Assembly: GCA_933228675.1 (NCBI GenBank)
Contig: OW121745.1
Location: 219,346-283,345 of the forward strand
Origin: Stomorhina lunata
Taxonomy: Eukaryota; Arthropoda; Insecta; Diptera; Rhiniidae
DNA length: 64,000 bases
Reading direction: 5' to 3'
The stretch's first letter is position 1. Every line of letters begins with the position of its first letter. Below, one piece after another: positions 27,474 to 40,938 of this stretch. The notes beneath the pieces are model-generated. The model saw only the letters and a program-made list of their open reading frames with translations, did not search any database and was not told the DNA's origin. The translations under genes were made by a program, and so were the position numbers.

Positions 27474-27485
27474 AAAATCAGTTAG

Positions 27486-28004
27486 TTTTATATAAAGTTT
27501 GACAATTAGAGTTACACAAATTAAATAAACCTATTAATACGACAGAAAAAGAACAAACCGAGAGCCTATAGTTAATACCGACTATGAACCAAATTGAATA
27601 TTTTTAAGAAGAGGCAAAAACTGTTTAATTAGATGTTACTATTATAAAAAAAAACTATTTCCAAATAAAAAGTGATTTAAAAAAATTAGTTCATAGATGG
27701 TATTAAATATAGGCTTTCTTTTCTTATTGCTTTTTTTTTAAAGCGAGTTGACGGAATTTTAAAAATATTTTTCTATTCAACGCTTTTAAGCTAATATATT
27801 TTAAAAATTGTACTTAAAAATCTGCTCTTTTAAACGGGGAACTCTTATAAGCAGGCGCTCTTAAGCGAATTATGTCATATAAAATATAAGAGAATTTAAG
27901 TTGCCAGCAGCTTCTGGGCTTTAAAGCGGGAAACTCTTTTAAGAGGGGCTTTTTAAGGCGTTACTACTATATATAATAACAAGAAACAAAACAAATTTAT
28001 AGCA
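27486..28004. other. Unassigned AT-rich sequence
   Basis: No gene or known repeat is recognised. Two related phrases, TTTAAACGGGGAACTCTTATAA and TTAAAGCGGGAAACTCTTTT, suggest an old internal duplication near 27830 and 27918. Confidence 0.5.
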
Positions 28005-29474
28005 AAACAAGTAAGAGTGCTATATTCGGCTATGCCGAACTTTAAATATCCTTCACCAATGGTGTTACAAAAGTAAAGTACAGAATGGAAAGAGTTTTTG
28101 GTCAATTACCAGTATGTATGTTTCTGAAGACTGATTTAGGTGAGTCCTACAATAATACTAATATATGTATATTGATTTTCTGATCTGACAAAGCTTCAAA
28201 TCTCGATAACTAACACGGCTTTAAAATGTATGTATGTCCTCATACATTTAATTTTTGGGCGATATATGAATAATATTTTAATTAGTGAATAACCTTGTTT
28301 TATATTGGCTATAAAACATTTTGGAGGTATATTGAAATATAAACAATTTCAGAAATTACACAACATTGTAACATTTCGATTTCGACCGATTAAATGGTTG
28401 CGTTAATGAGAATGTTTAGCGGACCTTTTTAGATTAGACTTTTGGCAACAACACATACGTAAGATTCAAAAGTCACCTATTTAAGACATATTTCGTTATG
28501 ATCAAATCAAGTTTGATAAGCTTCCAGATGGCATACCGACATAACTTATATGTATAGTAATTAGATGTTAATAGTATTCTACATAGTACACTATTAAATT
28601 GCAACATATAGTTCTACTTACAACTGAAATATACCCAAAACTCGAAATTCGATGCTAAATTAAAATTTGTTATTTTCTTTTAAATTGCATTTTTTAATTT
28701 GTTTAACATTCCACAACTTACGGATATTATACCGACATGAATTATATATCAGATCTTAGAAAATCCTTCAAAACGATCTTATATATGATCAGAATAGGTA
28801 CATTACATTCTGAGATATTGCCAAAACTCTAAATTCGATGTCGCGAAAATTACAGATTATTTTTTTTTTTAACTGTGTATTTAAAAAAAAAAACTTTTTT
28901 GAACTTTATATCAAACTTTAGGAAACCATTCAACGCAGCACACTACTGAATTTCAGCAAAATCGGTAGATCAATAACTGAGATATCGCCAAAGCAAAATT
29001 GGCAAATTTTAGAAAAAAAAAAAAAAAATTAAAAAACAATATTCTTTTTAAGTTTTCAAATTATATATCAGATTTTGGAAAATACTACAATGCAGCATGC
29101 TATTAAATTTCATTAAAATCGGTCTATAAACACCAGAGACATGGCCAAAATTCGATGAAAATTAAAAAAACTATATTTTTTAAAAATTTTTTTTAGAATT
29201 CGTCATCGAAGTTTAGTATTTTAGCGATATCTCGGGTGTTTATGAACCGATTTTAATGAAATTAAATAGCGTTCTGCTGAAATTAAAGTATGGTGTATAA
29301 TTCGTCTGGCTACACCCACCAGGAGCTCCACAAACTTGATAAAAAAAATCGACTCTCCTGGCGATTCTGAGTCGATCGGTATAATTTTCGGTATAATTCT
29401 GAGACGAATAATGAAAAAATTACATACTGAATGACAAACTTATAATACCCTTTCACCTATTGGTAAAGGGTATA
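28005..29474 (-). mobile_element. Mini-me/Helentron-type element, shorter variant
   Basis: It starts AACAAGTAAGAGTGCTATA with the ATTCGGCTATGCCGAA hairpin and ends ACCTATTGGTAAAGGGTATA. Repeated blocks carry AAATCGGT, GATATCGCC and long A-runs. The GTCY core is lost. Inverted, it resembles 42872-46530 more than the other copies. Confidence 0.7.
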
Positions 29475-29913
29475 AAATAATAACATATTATTTTCTTCGA
29501 GTGTGTTGATTCTTTCTCACAAATACAACTAACACTTACTAACACAAATGCGTTGGTTACTACTGCTCTAGAATCTAGAGTCTAGATGTCTGATATGTAG
29601 ATACTGGGGTCCAGTACGTTTAACATTCCGTGCTTGTAGAACCACATCAAAATTCTGAAACCACTACTTTACAATACAACTACAATTGCAGTTTGAGGGA
29701 CAGATTTAAATTAGTTTGGCGAGGTTTTCGAAGAAAACACTAGGGCTATAACCAATTTTTGGCATCACACCAAGAGGTGCCAAAAATTTCTACGGTCATT
29801 TTGCAAAAAAAAACCTAACACAATAAAGCAAATTTCTAAAACCTTCCATGGAAATTTTTTTGAGAAAAAATTTTATTTATTTATACAATATTACAACAAA
29901 CAACACAATTTAA
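29475..29913. other. Unassigned sequence
   Basis: No gene is seen. It includes a short palindrome, TCTAGAATCTAGAGTCTAGA, near 29569. There is also a hairpin TTTTTGGCATC...TGCCAAAAA near 29755-29790. Confidence 0.5.
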
Positions 29914-29974
29914 TCTATATATATAAAACTCTAACGTGACTGACTGACTGACTGACTGATTGACTGACTCATCA

Positions 29975-31072
29975 TCGCACAGCCCAAACGGCTAAAGCTA
30001 GAGAGCTGAAATTTTGACAGCGGGTACCTTTTTCAAAGTATAGATCCACTAAGACGGGATTTTTGGAAATTCGGCCTCTAAGGGGGTAAAAAAGGGAAAA
30101 ATTAGTAATGCTGTATCTCCGGAAGTAAACGTCATAGGCCCAAAATTGAAATTGCGTTGGGATAAGCTGCAAAAATAAGTAGACACGTGTTTGGTACTTT
30201 TTAGCAGATGGGAAAAATAGGGGGTAAAAAGGGTAAAAATGAAATGTTGGTACTTTTTTAAACCCATGTGTATGTTTTGAACCAATCAACAGAGTAACAA
30301 AATTCAAAACGGAGCCGGTAAACAAGAAAAAAATATTAGACACGTGTTTGGTACTTTTTTGATTCAGGGTTCAAAAAGGGGGAAAAGCGGGGAAAAAAAT
30401 TTAGGGTAGGTCCATTTTTCTTTTTCTTTGTATTTGACTTGAACCAATAAAGCTACCAATAAAATTTATAGGGAGGTCGATTGCCCAGTACAAAATATTA
30501 AATACGTGTTTGGTACTTTTTTTTCGCACAGCCCAAACGGCTAAAGCTAGAGAGCTGAAATTTTGACAGCGGGTACCTTTTTCAAAGTATAGATCCACTA
30601 AGACGGGATTTTTGGAAATTCGGCCTCTAAGGGGGTAAAAAAGGGAAAAATTAGTAATGCTGTATCTCCGGAAGTAAACGTCATAGGCCCAAAATTGAAA
30701 TTGCGTTGGGATAAGCTGCAAAAATAAGTAGACACGTGTTTGGTACTTTTTAGCAGATGGGAAAAATAGGGGGTAAAAAGGGTAAAAATGAAATGTTGGT
30801 ACTTTTTTAAACCCATGTGTATGTTTTGAACCAATCAACAGAGTAACAAAATTCAAAACGGAGCCGGTAAACAAGAAAAAAATATTAGACACGTGTTTGG
30901 TACTTTTTTGATTCAGGGTTCAAAAAGGGGGAAAAGCGGGGAAAAAAATTTAGGGTAGGTCCATTTTTCTTTTTCTTTGTATTTGACTTGAACCAATAAA
31001 GCTACCAATAAAATTTATAGGGAGGTCGATTGCCCAGTACAAAATATTAAATACGTGTTTGGTACTTTTTTC
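29975..31072 (+). repeat. 549-bp perfect tandem duplication
   Basis: 29975-30523 is repeated at 30524-31072 with no difference seen. The identical minus-strand frames within both copies have no known similarity and read through T-rich repeats. Confidence 0.95.
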
Positions 31073-34000
31073 AATTAAAAGGCTAAAAAAGGGAAAAATC
31101 GGTAACATTATATCTCCTTAACCAACAGCGATAGAAACGAAAATTAAATTGGCTTGAGATTAGCACTAAAATTTAAGGGACACGTGTTCGGTACTTTTAT
31201 GAAAATCGGCCGCCTAGCGGGCAAAACAGGGTAGAAAAGGGAGAAATTAGTAACATCATATCTCCGAAACCAACATAGACAGAAACAAAGTTGAAATTGG
31301 ATTTGAATCGCCTACAAAAATAAGGGGACACGTGTTTGGTACTTTTTTGAAAATGGCACTAATAAGGACAAAAAAGGGTAAAAACTATATTTTGGTACTT
31401 TTTTAACCCATATGTATCTTTTGAACTAATAAACATAGAAACACATTTTATATCGCAACCGATAGATATTAAAAAAAAACTAAATATGTATTTGGTACTT
31501 TTGCGATTAATGGGGTACAAAAGGGTAAAATAAGGGAAAATATTCAAGGATAGGTTTTTTGGTTTTTAGCCATGGATATCTTTAAGGCTAATGAAGCCAG
31601 AAGTATAATTTATTGACTGGTCGATGGACATTGAAAAAAATAATCTACGAGTTTGGTACTTTTTTTTCATTTTGGGGGTAAAAATCTGTAAAGTATATCT
31701 TCTAAACCAAAAGTGATAGAAACAAAAACTAAATTGGTCTGAGATCGGCACTTAAAACCAAGGGACACGTGTTCGGTACTTTTATGAAATTCAACCTCCT
31801 AGAAGGTAAAACAGGGTAGAAAAGGGAGAAATCAGTAACATCATATCTCCGAAACCAATACAGATAGTTGAAATTGGATTTAAATCGGCTAGAAAAATAA
31901 GGGGACACGTGTTTAGTACTTTTTTGAAAATGGCACCAATAAGGATAAAAAAGGGTAAAAACTATATATTGGTATTTTTTTTAACCCATATGTATCTTTT
32001 GAACTAATAAATATAGAAACATATTTTATATCGCAACCGACAGATATTAAAAAAGAACTAAATACGTATTTGGTACTTTTGCGATTAATGGGGGTACAAA
32101 AGGGTAAAAAAAAGGGAATATATTCAAGGATAGGTTTTTTGCTTTTTAGCCATGTATATCTTTTAGGCTAATGAAGTAAGAAGTATAATTTATTGACTGG
32201 TAGATTTACATTGAAAAGAAATAAGCTACGTGTTTGGTACTTTTTTTTAATTTTGGGGGTAAAAATCGGTAAAGTATATCTTCTAAACCAAAAGTGATAG
32301 AAACAAAAACTAAATTGGTCTGAGATTGCCACTTAAAATTAAGGAACACATGTTCGGTACTTTTTTGAAGTTCAACCTCTTAGAAGGTAAAACAGGGTAG
32401 AAAAGGGAGAAATTAGTAACATCATATCTCCGAAACCAACATCGATGCAAACAAAGTTGAAATTGGATTTGAATCGGCTAGGAAAATAAGGAGACACGTG
32501 CTTGGTACTTTTTTGGAAATGGCATTAATAAGGATAAAAAAGGGCAAAAACTATATTTTGGTACTTTTTTCAACTAATATGTATCTTTTGAACTAATAAA
32601 CATAGAAACATAATTTATATCGCAACAGATAGATATTAAAAAACAATTAAATACGTATTTGGTACTTTTGCGATTAATGGGGTACAAAAGGGTAAAAAAG
32701 GGAAAATATTTAAGGGTAGGTTTTTTGTTTTTAGCTATGGATATCTTTTAGGCTAATGAAGCCAGAAGTATAATTTATTGACTGGTCGATTGACAAAGAA
32801 AAAATAAAATACATTTTTGGTACTTTTTTTAATTTTGGGGGTAAAAAAATATATCTTCTAAATCAAAAGTGATAGAAACAAAAAGTAAATTAGTCTGAGA
32901 TCAGCACTAAAAATTAAGGGACACGTGTTCGTAACTTTTTTGAAATTCGACCTTTTAAAGGGTAAAACATGGTAGAAAAGGGAGAAATTAGTAACATCAT
33001 ATCTCCGAAACTAACACCGATGCAAACGAAGTTTAAATTGGATTTGAATCGGATAAAAAAATAAATGGCCACGTATTTGGTACTATTTCAAAAATGGTAC
33101 TAATAAGAATAAAAAAGGGTAAAAACTATATTTTGGTACTTTTTTAACCCATATATATCTTTTGAACTAATAAACATAGAAACATAATTTATATCGCAGC
33201 TGATAGGCATTAAAAAACTATTAAACACGTATTTGGTACTTTTGCGATTAATGTGGGACGAAAGGGTAAGAAAAAGGGAAAATATTCAAGAGTAGGTTTT
33301 TTGCTTTTTAGCTAAGAATATCTTTTCGGCTAATGAAGCCAGAAGCATAATTTATTGGCAGGTAAATTGACACTGAAAAAAGTAAAATAAGTGTCTGGTA
33401 CTTTTTTAATTTTGGGGGTAAAAATCGGTAAAAATATATCTTCTTAGCCAAAAGTGATAGAAACAACAACTAAATCGGTCTAAAATCGGCACTTTAAATT
33501 AAGGGACATGTATTCGGTACTTTTTTCTTTAATTCGGCCGTTTTGGGGTTAAAACAGGGAAAAATGGGAAATATTAGTAACGTCATATCTCCGAAATTCA
33601 AAACGATAGGAATAGAGTTGAAATTTGCTTCGGATGGGCTGAAAAAAAAACGAGAAATGTATTTGGTACTTTTTTGAATATGGTACTAATAAGGGTAAAA
33701 AAGGGCAAAAACTATATTTTGGTACTTTTTTTGAACCCATACGTATCTTTTGAAATAACAAACATAGAGAAACAGTAAACGTCACAATTGATAAGTAACA
33801 AAGAATTATTAGACACGTATTTGGTACTTTTACGATAATTGAGGTAAAAAAGATAAAAACTGGGAAATATTCAAGGGTAGGTTTTTAACTAATGAAGCCA
33901 GAACTATAATTTACAGACGGGTGGATTCATATTGAAAAAGTAAATTGAAAAAAATTGAAATAGAAAATGGATAAATTAGTAACATCATATCTCCGAAATT

Positions 34001-34667
34001 TACATTGTTGGAAACAAAGTTGATATTGGATTTGGATCATCTTGCAAAAAAAGGGGACACGAGTTTGGTACTTTTTTGGAAATGGAACTAATAAGGGAGA
34101 AAAAGGGAAAAAACTATATTTTGGTACTTTATTAACCCTATAAGTATCTCTTGAACTAATAAACATAAATACTCTATTTACATCACAATTGATAAGGACT
34201 AACAAAAATTAAGGTGCTTCGCGCTTTTACGATAAATGAGACACAAAAGTGTAAAAACTATGAATATCTTTTAAACAAATAAAGCCAGAAGTATAATTTA
34301 CAGACAGGTCTATTCACATGGCAAAAGTATAAGACACGCGATTGATTCCTTTTTTTAATTTTTGGAGTAAAAAGGGGGAAAATCGGTAACGTAATATCTC
34401 ATAAATCAAAAGTGATAGAAACAAAGATTAAATTGGTCTACGATCAGCATTAAAAATTAAAGGACACGGGTTCGGTATTTTTTTTTTTAATTTGACCGCT
34501 TATGGTTAAAACAGGCTAGAAAATGAATAAATCATATAATCGTCTAGAAAATGAAAGGGACATGTGTTCTGTACTTTTTTTGGAAATGGCACTAATAAGG
34601 CAAAAAGGGTAAAAACTATATTTTTGTACTTTTTTTTAACCCATGCGTATCTTTTGAACTTATAAAC
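31073..34667 (+). repeat. ~580-bp higher-order tandem array
   Basis: About six diverged units carry AAAATGGCACTAATAAGG near 31350, 31925, 32515, 33090, 33675, 34080 and 34585. Each unit has several GGTACTTTTTT phrases, many preceded by ACACGTGTT. Divergence between units is much greater than in the 549-bp duplication. Confidence 0.85.
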
Positions 34668-34680
34668 ATAAAGACTCACT
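34668..34680 (+). repeat. Left flank of foldback array (direct repeat)
   Basis: ATAAAGACTCACT here is repeated at 40926-40938. The two copies lie exactly at the outer ends of the foldback array and may be a 13-bp target duplication. Confidence 0.7.
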
Positions 34681-37600
34681 ATTTGGAAATTAATTATTCG
34701 AACTTTAAATTGAATTAATTGAAAAATTAGGATTTATCAGGCTTGAGTTCATTTTTAATTTTCAAATTATTAATTTGAAAATTTGAAAGTAATAATGTGG
34801 AGAAAAACTGAAAAAATTATTTTTGAACGCGGCTAGTGGATTGCAATTTCTGTCCCGCCACAGGACGTCATCAGCACTTAGCGCCCTCGACCACAGTCGA
34901 GTTATCAAATTGCAGAGATAATCATCAATTTAACTCATTGAGTTTGATCGAACATCACTACGTTTAATTGATTGTGTATTCTCCTATTACTTGTTTTGCT
35001 CGATCTTTTCACTTGCCGTTGGCATGTAGAGAAGAACAAGACTTTTTGGTTTGATGCTATTTATAGAATAGTAACAGTGTTCACATATGTAAGTAAATTA
35101 CATGAATGTATGTGTGTGTAAATGCAACGTGCCCTTTGCTTTTTAATTATTTGGAAATTAATTATTCGAACTTTAAATTGAATTAATTGAAAAATTAGGA
35201 TTTATCAGGCTTGAGTTCATTTTTAATTTTCAAATTATTAATTTGAAAATTTGAAAGTAATAATGTGGAGAAAAACTGAAAAAATTATTTTTGAACGCGG
35301 CTAGTGGATTGCAATTTCTGTCCCGCCACAGGACGTCATCAGCACTTAGCGCCCTCGACCACAGTCGAGTTATCAAATTGCAGAGATAATCATCAATTTA
35401 ACTCATTGAGTTTGATCGAACATCACTACGTTTAATTGATTGTGTATTCTCCTATTACTTGTTTTGCTCGATCTTTTCACTTGCCGTTGGCATGTAGAGA
35501 AGAACAAGACTTTTTGGTTTGATGCTATTTATAGAATAGTAACAGTGTTCACATATGTAAGTAAATTACATGAATGTATGTGTGTGTAAATGCAACGTGC
35601 CCTTTGCTTTTTAATTATTTGGAAATTAATTATTCGAACTTTAAATTGAATTAATTGAAAAATTAGGATTTATCAGGCTTGAGTTCATTTTTAATTTTCA
35701 AATTATTAATTTGAAAATTTGAAAGTAATAATGTGGAGAAAAACTGAAAAAATTATTTTTGAACGCGGCTAGTGGATTGCAATTTCTGTCCCGCCACAGG
35801 ACGTCATCAGCACTTAGCGCCCTCGACCACAGTCGAGTTATCAAATTGCAGAGATAATCATCAATTTAACTCATTGAGTTTGATCGAACATCACTACGTT
35901 TAATTGATTGTGTATTCTCCTATTACTTGTTTTGCTCGATCTTTTCACTTGCCGTTGGCATGTAGAGAAGAACAAGACTTTTTGGTTTGATGCTATTTAT
36001 AGAATAGTAACAGTGTTCACATATGTAAGTAAATTACATGAATGTATGTGTGTGTAAATGCAACGTGCCCTTTGCTTTTTAATTATTTGGAAATTAATTA
36101 TTCGAACTTTAAATTGAATTAATTGAAAAATTAGGATTTATCAGGCTTGAGTTCATTTTTAATTTTCAAATTATTAATTTGAAAATTTGAAAGTAATAAT
36201 GTGGAGAAAAACTGAAAAAATTATTTTTGAACGCGGCTAGTGGATTGCAATTTCTGTCCCGCCACAGGACGTCATCAGCACTTAGCGCCCTCGACCACAG
36301 TCGAGTTATCAAATTGCAGAGATAATCATCAATTTAACTCATTGAGTTTGATCGAACATCACTACGTTTAATTGATTGTGTATTCTCCTATTACTTGTTT
36401 TGCTCGATCTTTTCACTTGCCGTTGGCATGTAGAGAAGAACAAGACTTTTTGGTTTGATGCTATTTATAGAATAGTAACAGTGTTCACATATGTAAGTAA
36501 ATTACATGAATGTATGTGTGTGTAAATGCAACGTGCCCTTTGCTTTTTAATTATTTGGAAATTAATTATTCGAACTTTAAATTGAATTAATTGAAAAATT
36601 AGGATTTATCAGGCTTGAGTTCATTTTTAATTTTCAAATTATTAATTTGAAAATTTGAAAGTAATAATGTGGAGAAAAACTGAAAAAATTATTTTTGAAC
36701 GCGGCTAGTGGATTGCAATTTCTGTCCCGCCACAGGACGTCATCAGCACTTAGCGCCCTCGACCACAGTCGAGTTATCAAATTGCAGAGATAATCATCAA
36801 TTTAACTCATTGAGTTTGATCGAACATCACTACGTTTAATTGATTGTGTATTCTCCTATTACTTGTTTTGCTCGATCTTTTCACTTGCCGTTGGCATGTA
36901 GAGAAGAACAAGACTTTTTGGTTTGATGCTATTTATAGAATAGTAACAGTGTTCACATATGTAAGTAAATTACATGAATGTATGTGTGTGTAAATGCAAC
37001 GTGCCCTTTGCTTTTTAATTATTTGGAAATTAATTATTCGAACTTTAAATTGAATTAATTGAAAAATTAGGATTTATCAGGCTTGAGTTCATTTTTAATT
37101 TTCAAATTATTAATTTGAAAATTTGAAAGTAATAATGTGGAGAAAAACTGAAAAAATTATTTTTGAACGCGGCTAGTGGATTGCAATTTCTGTCCCGCCA
37201 CAGGACGTCATCAGCACTTAGCGCCCTCGACCACAGTCGAGTTATCAAATTGCAGAGATAATCATCAATTTAACTCATTGAGTTTGATCGAACATCACTA
37301 CGTTTAATTGATTGTGTATTCTCCTATTACTTGTTTTGCTCGATCTTTTCACTTGCCGTTGGCATGTAGAGAAGAACAAGACTTTTTGGTTTGATGCTAT
37401 TTATAGAATAGTAACAGTGTTCACATATGTAAGTAAATTACATGAATGTATGTGTGTGTAAATGCAACGTGCCCTTTGCTTTTTAATTATTTGGAAATTA
37501 ATTATTCGAACTTTAAATTGAATTAATTGAAAAATTAGGATTTATCAGGCTTGAGTTCATTTTTAATTTTCAAATTATTAATTTGAAAATTTGAAAGTAA

Positions 37601-37858
37601 TAATGTGGAGAAAAACTGAAAAAATTATTTTTGAACGCGGCTAGTGGATTGCAATTTCTGTCCCGCCACAGGACGTCATCAGCACTTAGCGCCCTCGACC
37701 ACAGTCGAGTTATCAAATTGCAGAGATAATCATCAATTTAACTCATTGAGTTTGATCGAACATCACTACGTTTAATTGATTGTGTATTCTCCTATTACTT
37801 GTTTTGCTCGATCTTTTCACTTGCCGTTGGCATGTAGAGAAGAACAAGACTTTTTGGT
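34681..37858 (+). repeat. Forward arm, 6.8 copies of 468-bp unit
   Basis: Six full units and 370 bp of a seventh. Each unit holds the palindromic AATTTTCAAATTATTAATTT, a GC-rich block with GACGTCATCAGCACTTAGCG, a CTCGACCACAGTCGAG hairpin, and TGCTATTTATAGAATAG near its end. Confidence 0.95.
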
Positions 37859-40800
37859 TAGGAGAATACACAATCAATTAAACGTAGTGATGTTCGATCA
37901 AACTCAATGAGTTAAATTGATGATTATCTCTGCAATTTGATAACTCGACTGTGGTCGAGGGCGCTAAGTGCTGATGACGTCCTGTGGCGGGACAGAAATT
38001 GCAATCCACTAGCCGCGTTCAAAAATAATTTTTTCAGTTTTTCTCCACATTATTACTTTCAAATTTTCAAATTAATAATTTGAAAATTAAAAATGAACTC
38101 AAGCCTGATAAATCCTAATTTTTCAATTAATTCAATTTAAAGTTCGAATAATTAATTTCCAAATAATTAAAAAGCAAAGGGCACGTTGCATTTACACACA
38201 CATACATTCATGTAATTTACTTACATATGTGAACACTGTTACTATTCTATAAATAGCATCAAACCAAAAAGTCTTGTTCTTCTCTACATGCCAACGGCAA
38301 GTGAAAAGATCGAGCAAAACAAGTAATAGGAGAATACACAATCAATTAAACGTAGTGATGTTCGATCAAACTCAATGAGTTAAATTGATGATTATCTCTG
38401 CAATTTGATAACTCGACTGTGGTCGAGGGCGCTAAGTGCTGATGACGTCCTGTGGCGGGACAGAAATTGCAATCCACTAGCCGCGTTCAAAAATAATTTT
38501 TTCAGTTTTTCTCCACATTATTACTTTCAAATTTTCAAATTAATAATTTGAAAATTAAAAATGAACTCAAGCCTGATAAATCCTAATTTTTCAATTAATT
38601 CAATTTAAAGTTCGAATAATTAATTTCCAAATAATTAAAAAGCAAAGGGCACGTTGCATTTACACACACATACATTCATGTAATTTACTTACATATGTGA
38701 ACACTGTTACTATTCTATAAATAGCATCAAACCAAAAAGTCTTGTTCTTCTCTACATGCCAACGGCAAGTGAAAAGATCGAGCAAAACAAGTAATAGGAG
38801 AATACACAATCAATTAAACGTAGTGATGTTCGATCAAACTCAATGAGTTAAATTGATGATTATCTCTGCAATTTGATAACTCGACTGTGGTCGAGGGCGC
38901 TAAGTGCTGATGACGTCCTGTGGCGGGACAGAAATTGCAATCCACTAGCCGCGTTCAAAAATAATTTTTTCAGTTTTTCTCCACATTATTACTTTCAAAT
39001 TTTCAAATTAATAATTTGAAAATTAAAAATGAACTCAAGCCTGATAAATCCTAATTTTTCAATTAATTCAATTTAAAGTTCGAATAATTAATTTCCAAAT
39101 AATTAAAAAGCAAAGGGCACGTTGCATTTACACACACATACATTCATGTAATTTACTTACATATGTGAACACTGTTACTATTCTATAAATAGCATCAAAC
39201 CAAAAAGTCTTGTTCTTCTCTACATGCCAACGGCAAGTGAAAAGATCGAGCAAAACAAGTAATAGGAGAATACACAATCAATTAAACGTAGTGATGTTCG
39301 ATCAAACTCAATGAGTTAAATTGATGATTATCTCTGCAATTTGATAACTCGACTGTGGTCGAGGGCGCTAAGTGCTGATGACGTCCTGTGGCGGGACAGA
39401 AATTGCAATCCACTAGCCGCGTTCAAAAATAATTTTTTCAGTTTTTCTCCACATTATTACTTTCAAATTTTCAAATTAATAATTTGAAAATTAAAAATGA
39501 ACTCAAGCCTGATAAATCCTAATTTTTCAATTAATTCAATTTAAAGTTCGAATAATTAATTTCCAAATAATTAAAAAGCAAAGGGCACGTTGCATTTACA
39601 CACACATACATTCATGTAATTTACTTACATATGTGAACACTGTTACTATTCTATAAATAGCATCAAACCAAAAAGTCTTGTTCTTCTCTACATGCCAACG
39701 GCAAGTGAAAAGATCGAGCAAAACAAGTAATAGGAGAATACACAATCAATTAAACGTAGTGATGTTCGATCAAACTCAATGAGTTAAATTGATGATTATC
39801 TCTGCAATTTGATAACTCGACTGTGGTCGAGGGCGCTAAGTGCTGATGACGTCCTGTGGCGGGACAGAAATTGCAATCCACTAGCCGCGTTCAAAAATAA
39901 TTTTTTCAGTTTTTCTCCACATTATTACTTTCAAATTTTCAAATTAATAATTTGAAAATTAAAAATGAACTCAAGCCTGATAAATCCTAATTTTTCAATT
40001 AATTCAATTTAAAGTTCGAATAATTAATTTCCAAATAATTAAAAAGCAAAGGGCACGTTGCATTTACACACACATACATTCATGTAATTTACTTACATAT
40101 GTGAACACTGTTACTATTCTATAAATAGCATCAAACCAAAAAGTCTTGTTCTTCTCTACATGCCAACGGCAAGTGAAAAGATCGAGCAAAACAAGTAATA
40201 GGAGAATACACAATCAATTAAACGTAGTGATGTTCGATCAAACTCAATGAGTTAAATTGATGATTATCTCTGCAATTTGATAACTCGACTGTGGTCGAGG
40301 GCGCTAAGTGCTGATGACGTCCTGTGGCGGGACAGAAATTGCAATCCACTAGCCGCGTTCAAAAATAATTTTTTCAGTTTTTCTCCACATTATTACTTTC
40401 AAATTTTCAAATTAATAATTTGAAAATTAAAAATGAACTCAAGCCTGATAAATCCTAATTTTTCAATTAATTCAATTTAAAGTTCGAATAATTAATTTCC
40501 AAATAATTAAAAAGCAAAGGGCACGTTGCATTTACACACACATACATTCATGTAATTTACTTACATATGTGAACACTGTTACTATTCTATAAATAGCATC
40601 AAACCAAAAAGTCTTGTTCTTCTCTACATGCCAACGGCAAGTGAAAAGATCGAGCAAAACAAGTAATAGGAGAATACACAATCAATTAAACGTAGTGATG
40701 TTCGATCAAACTCAATGAGTTAAATTGATGATTATCTCTGCAATTTGATAACTCGACTGTGGTCGAGGGCGCTAAGTGCTGATGACGTCCTGTGGCGGGA

Positions 40801-40925
40801 CAGAAATTGCAATCCACTAGCCGCGTTCAAAAATAATTTTTTCAGTTTTTCTCCACATTATTACTTTCAAATTTTCAAATTAATAATTTGAAAATTAAAA
40901 ATGAACTCAAGCCTGATAAATCCTA
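37859..40925 (-). repeat. Inverted arm, 6.6 copies of 468-bp unit
   Basis: Six full units and 259 bp of a seventh, all in the opposite orientation. The outer end stops at unit position 48, not position 1, so the two termini of the foldback are not equivalent. Confidence 0.95.
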
Positions 40926-40938
40926 ATAAAGACTCACT
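40926..40938 (+). repeat. Right flank of foldback array (direct repeat)
   Basis: Second copy of ATAAAGACTCACT. The Helitron repeat unit then resumes with TTTATGCCACAATCAATAAG. Confidence 0.7.

Larger units (their letters stand above)
26191..27485 (+). mobile_element. Small non-autonomous Helitron(s)
   Basis: The 5' end TCTATATCTATAAAAAATG and GTTCGCGTCTCTTTGTCTG resembles insect Helitrons. The 3' end has the GC-rich hairpin CCCGGGCAACGCCGGG, then AAAATCAGTTAGT, close to the Helitron CTRR end. A second 5'-like end (TCTATAAATATAAAAAAATG) lies at 27216, suggesting one copy nested in or duplicated within another. It is non-coding. Repeated phrases GGGCGTGACCCCTCCCATAT occur twice in the first half. 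Confidence 0.65.
34681..40925. mobile_element. 6.2-kb foldback array of a 468-bp unit
   Basis: The forward arm has units starting at 34681, 35149, 35617, 36085, 36553, 37021 and 37489. At 37858/37859 the orientation flips. Reverse units start at 37859, 38327, 38795, 39263, 39731, 40199 and 40667. Wherever I compared copies they were identical. The arms are offset, leaving about 64 bp unpaired at the centre. There is no reading frame over 60 codons. It resembles Foldback/Galileo-type elements, whose long inverted ends are made of tandem repeats, but I cannot assign a family. Confidence 0.85.

Noticed and set aside
29972..30892. Two matching minus-strand frames of 123 and 163 codons
   Set aside because: They are the same sequence in the 549-bp duplication, Phe/Tyr-rich from A/T runs, with no recognisable motif and no start context. 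The same repeat elsewhere in the array is not open.
34681..40925. CRISPR-like or prokaryotic repeat array
   Set aside because: Units are 468 bp and identical throughout with no unique spacers, one half is inverted, and the surroundings are eukaryotic with introns and fly transposons.
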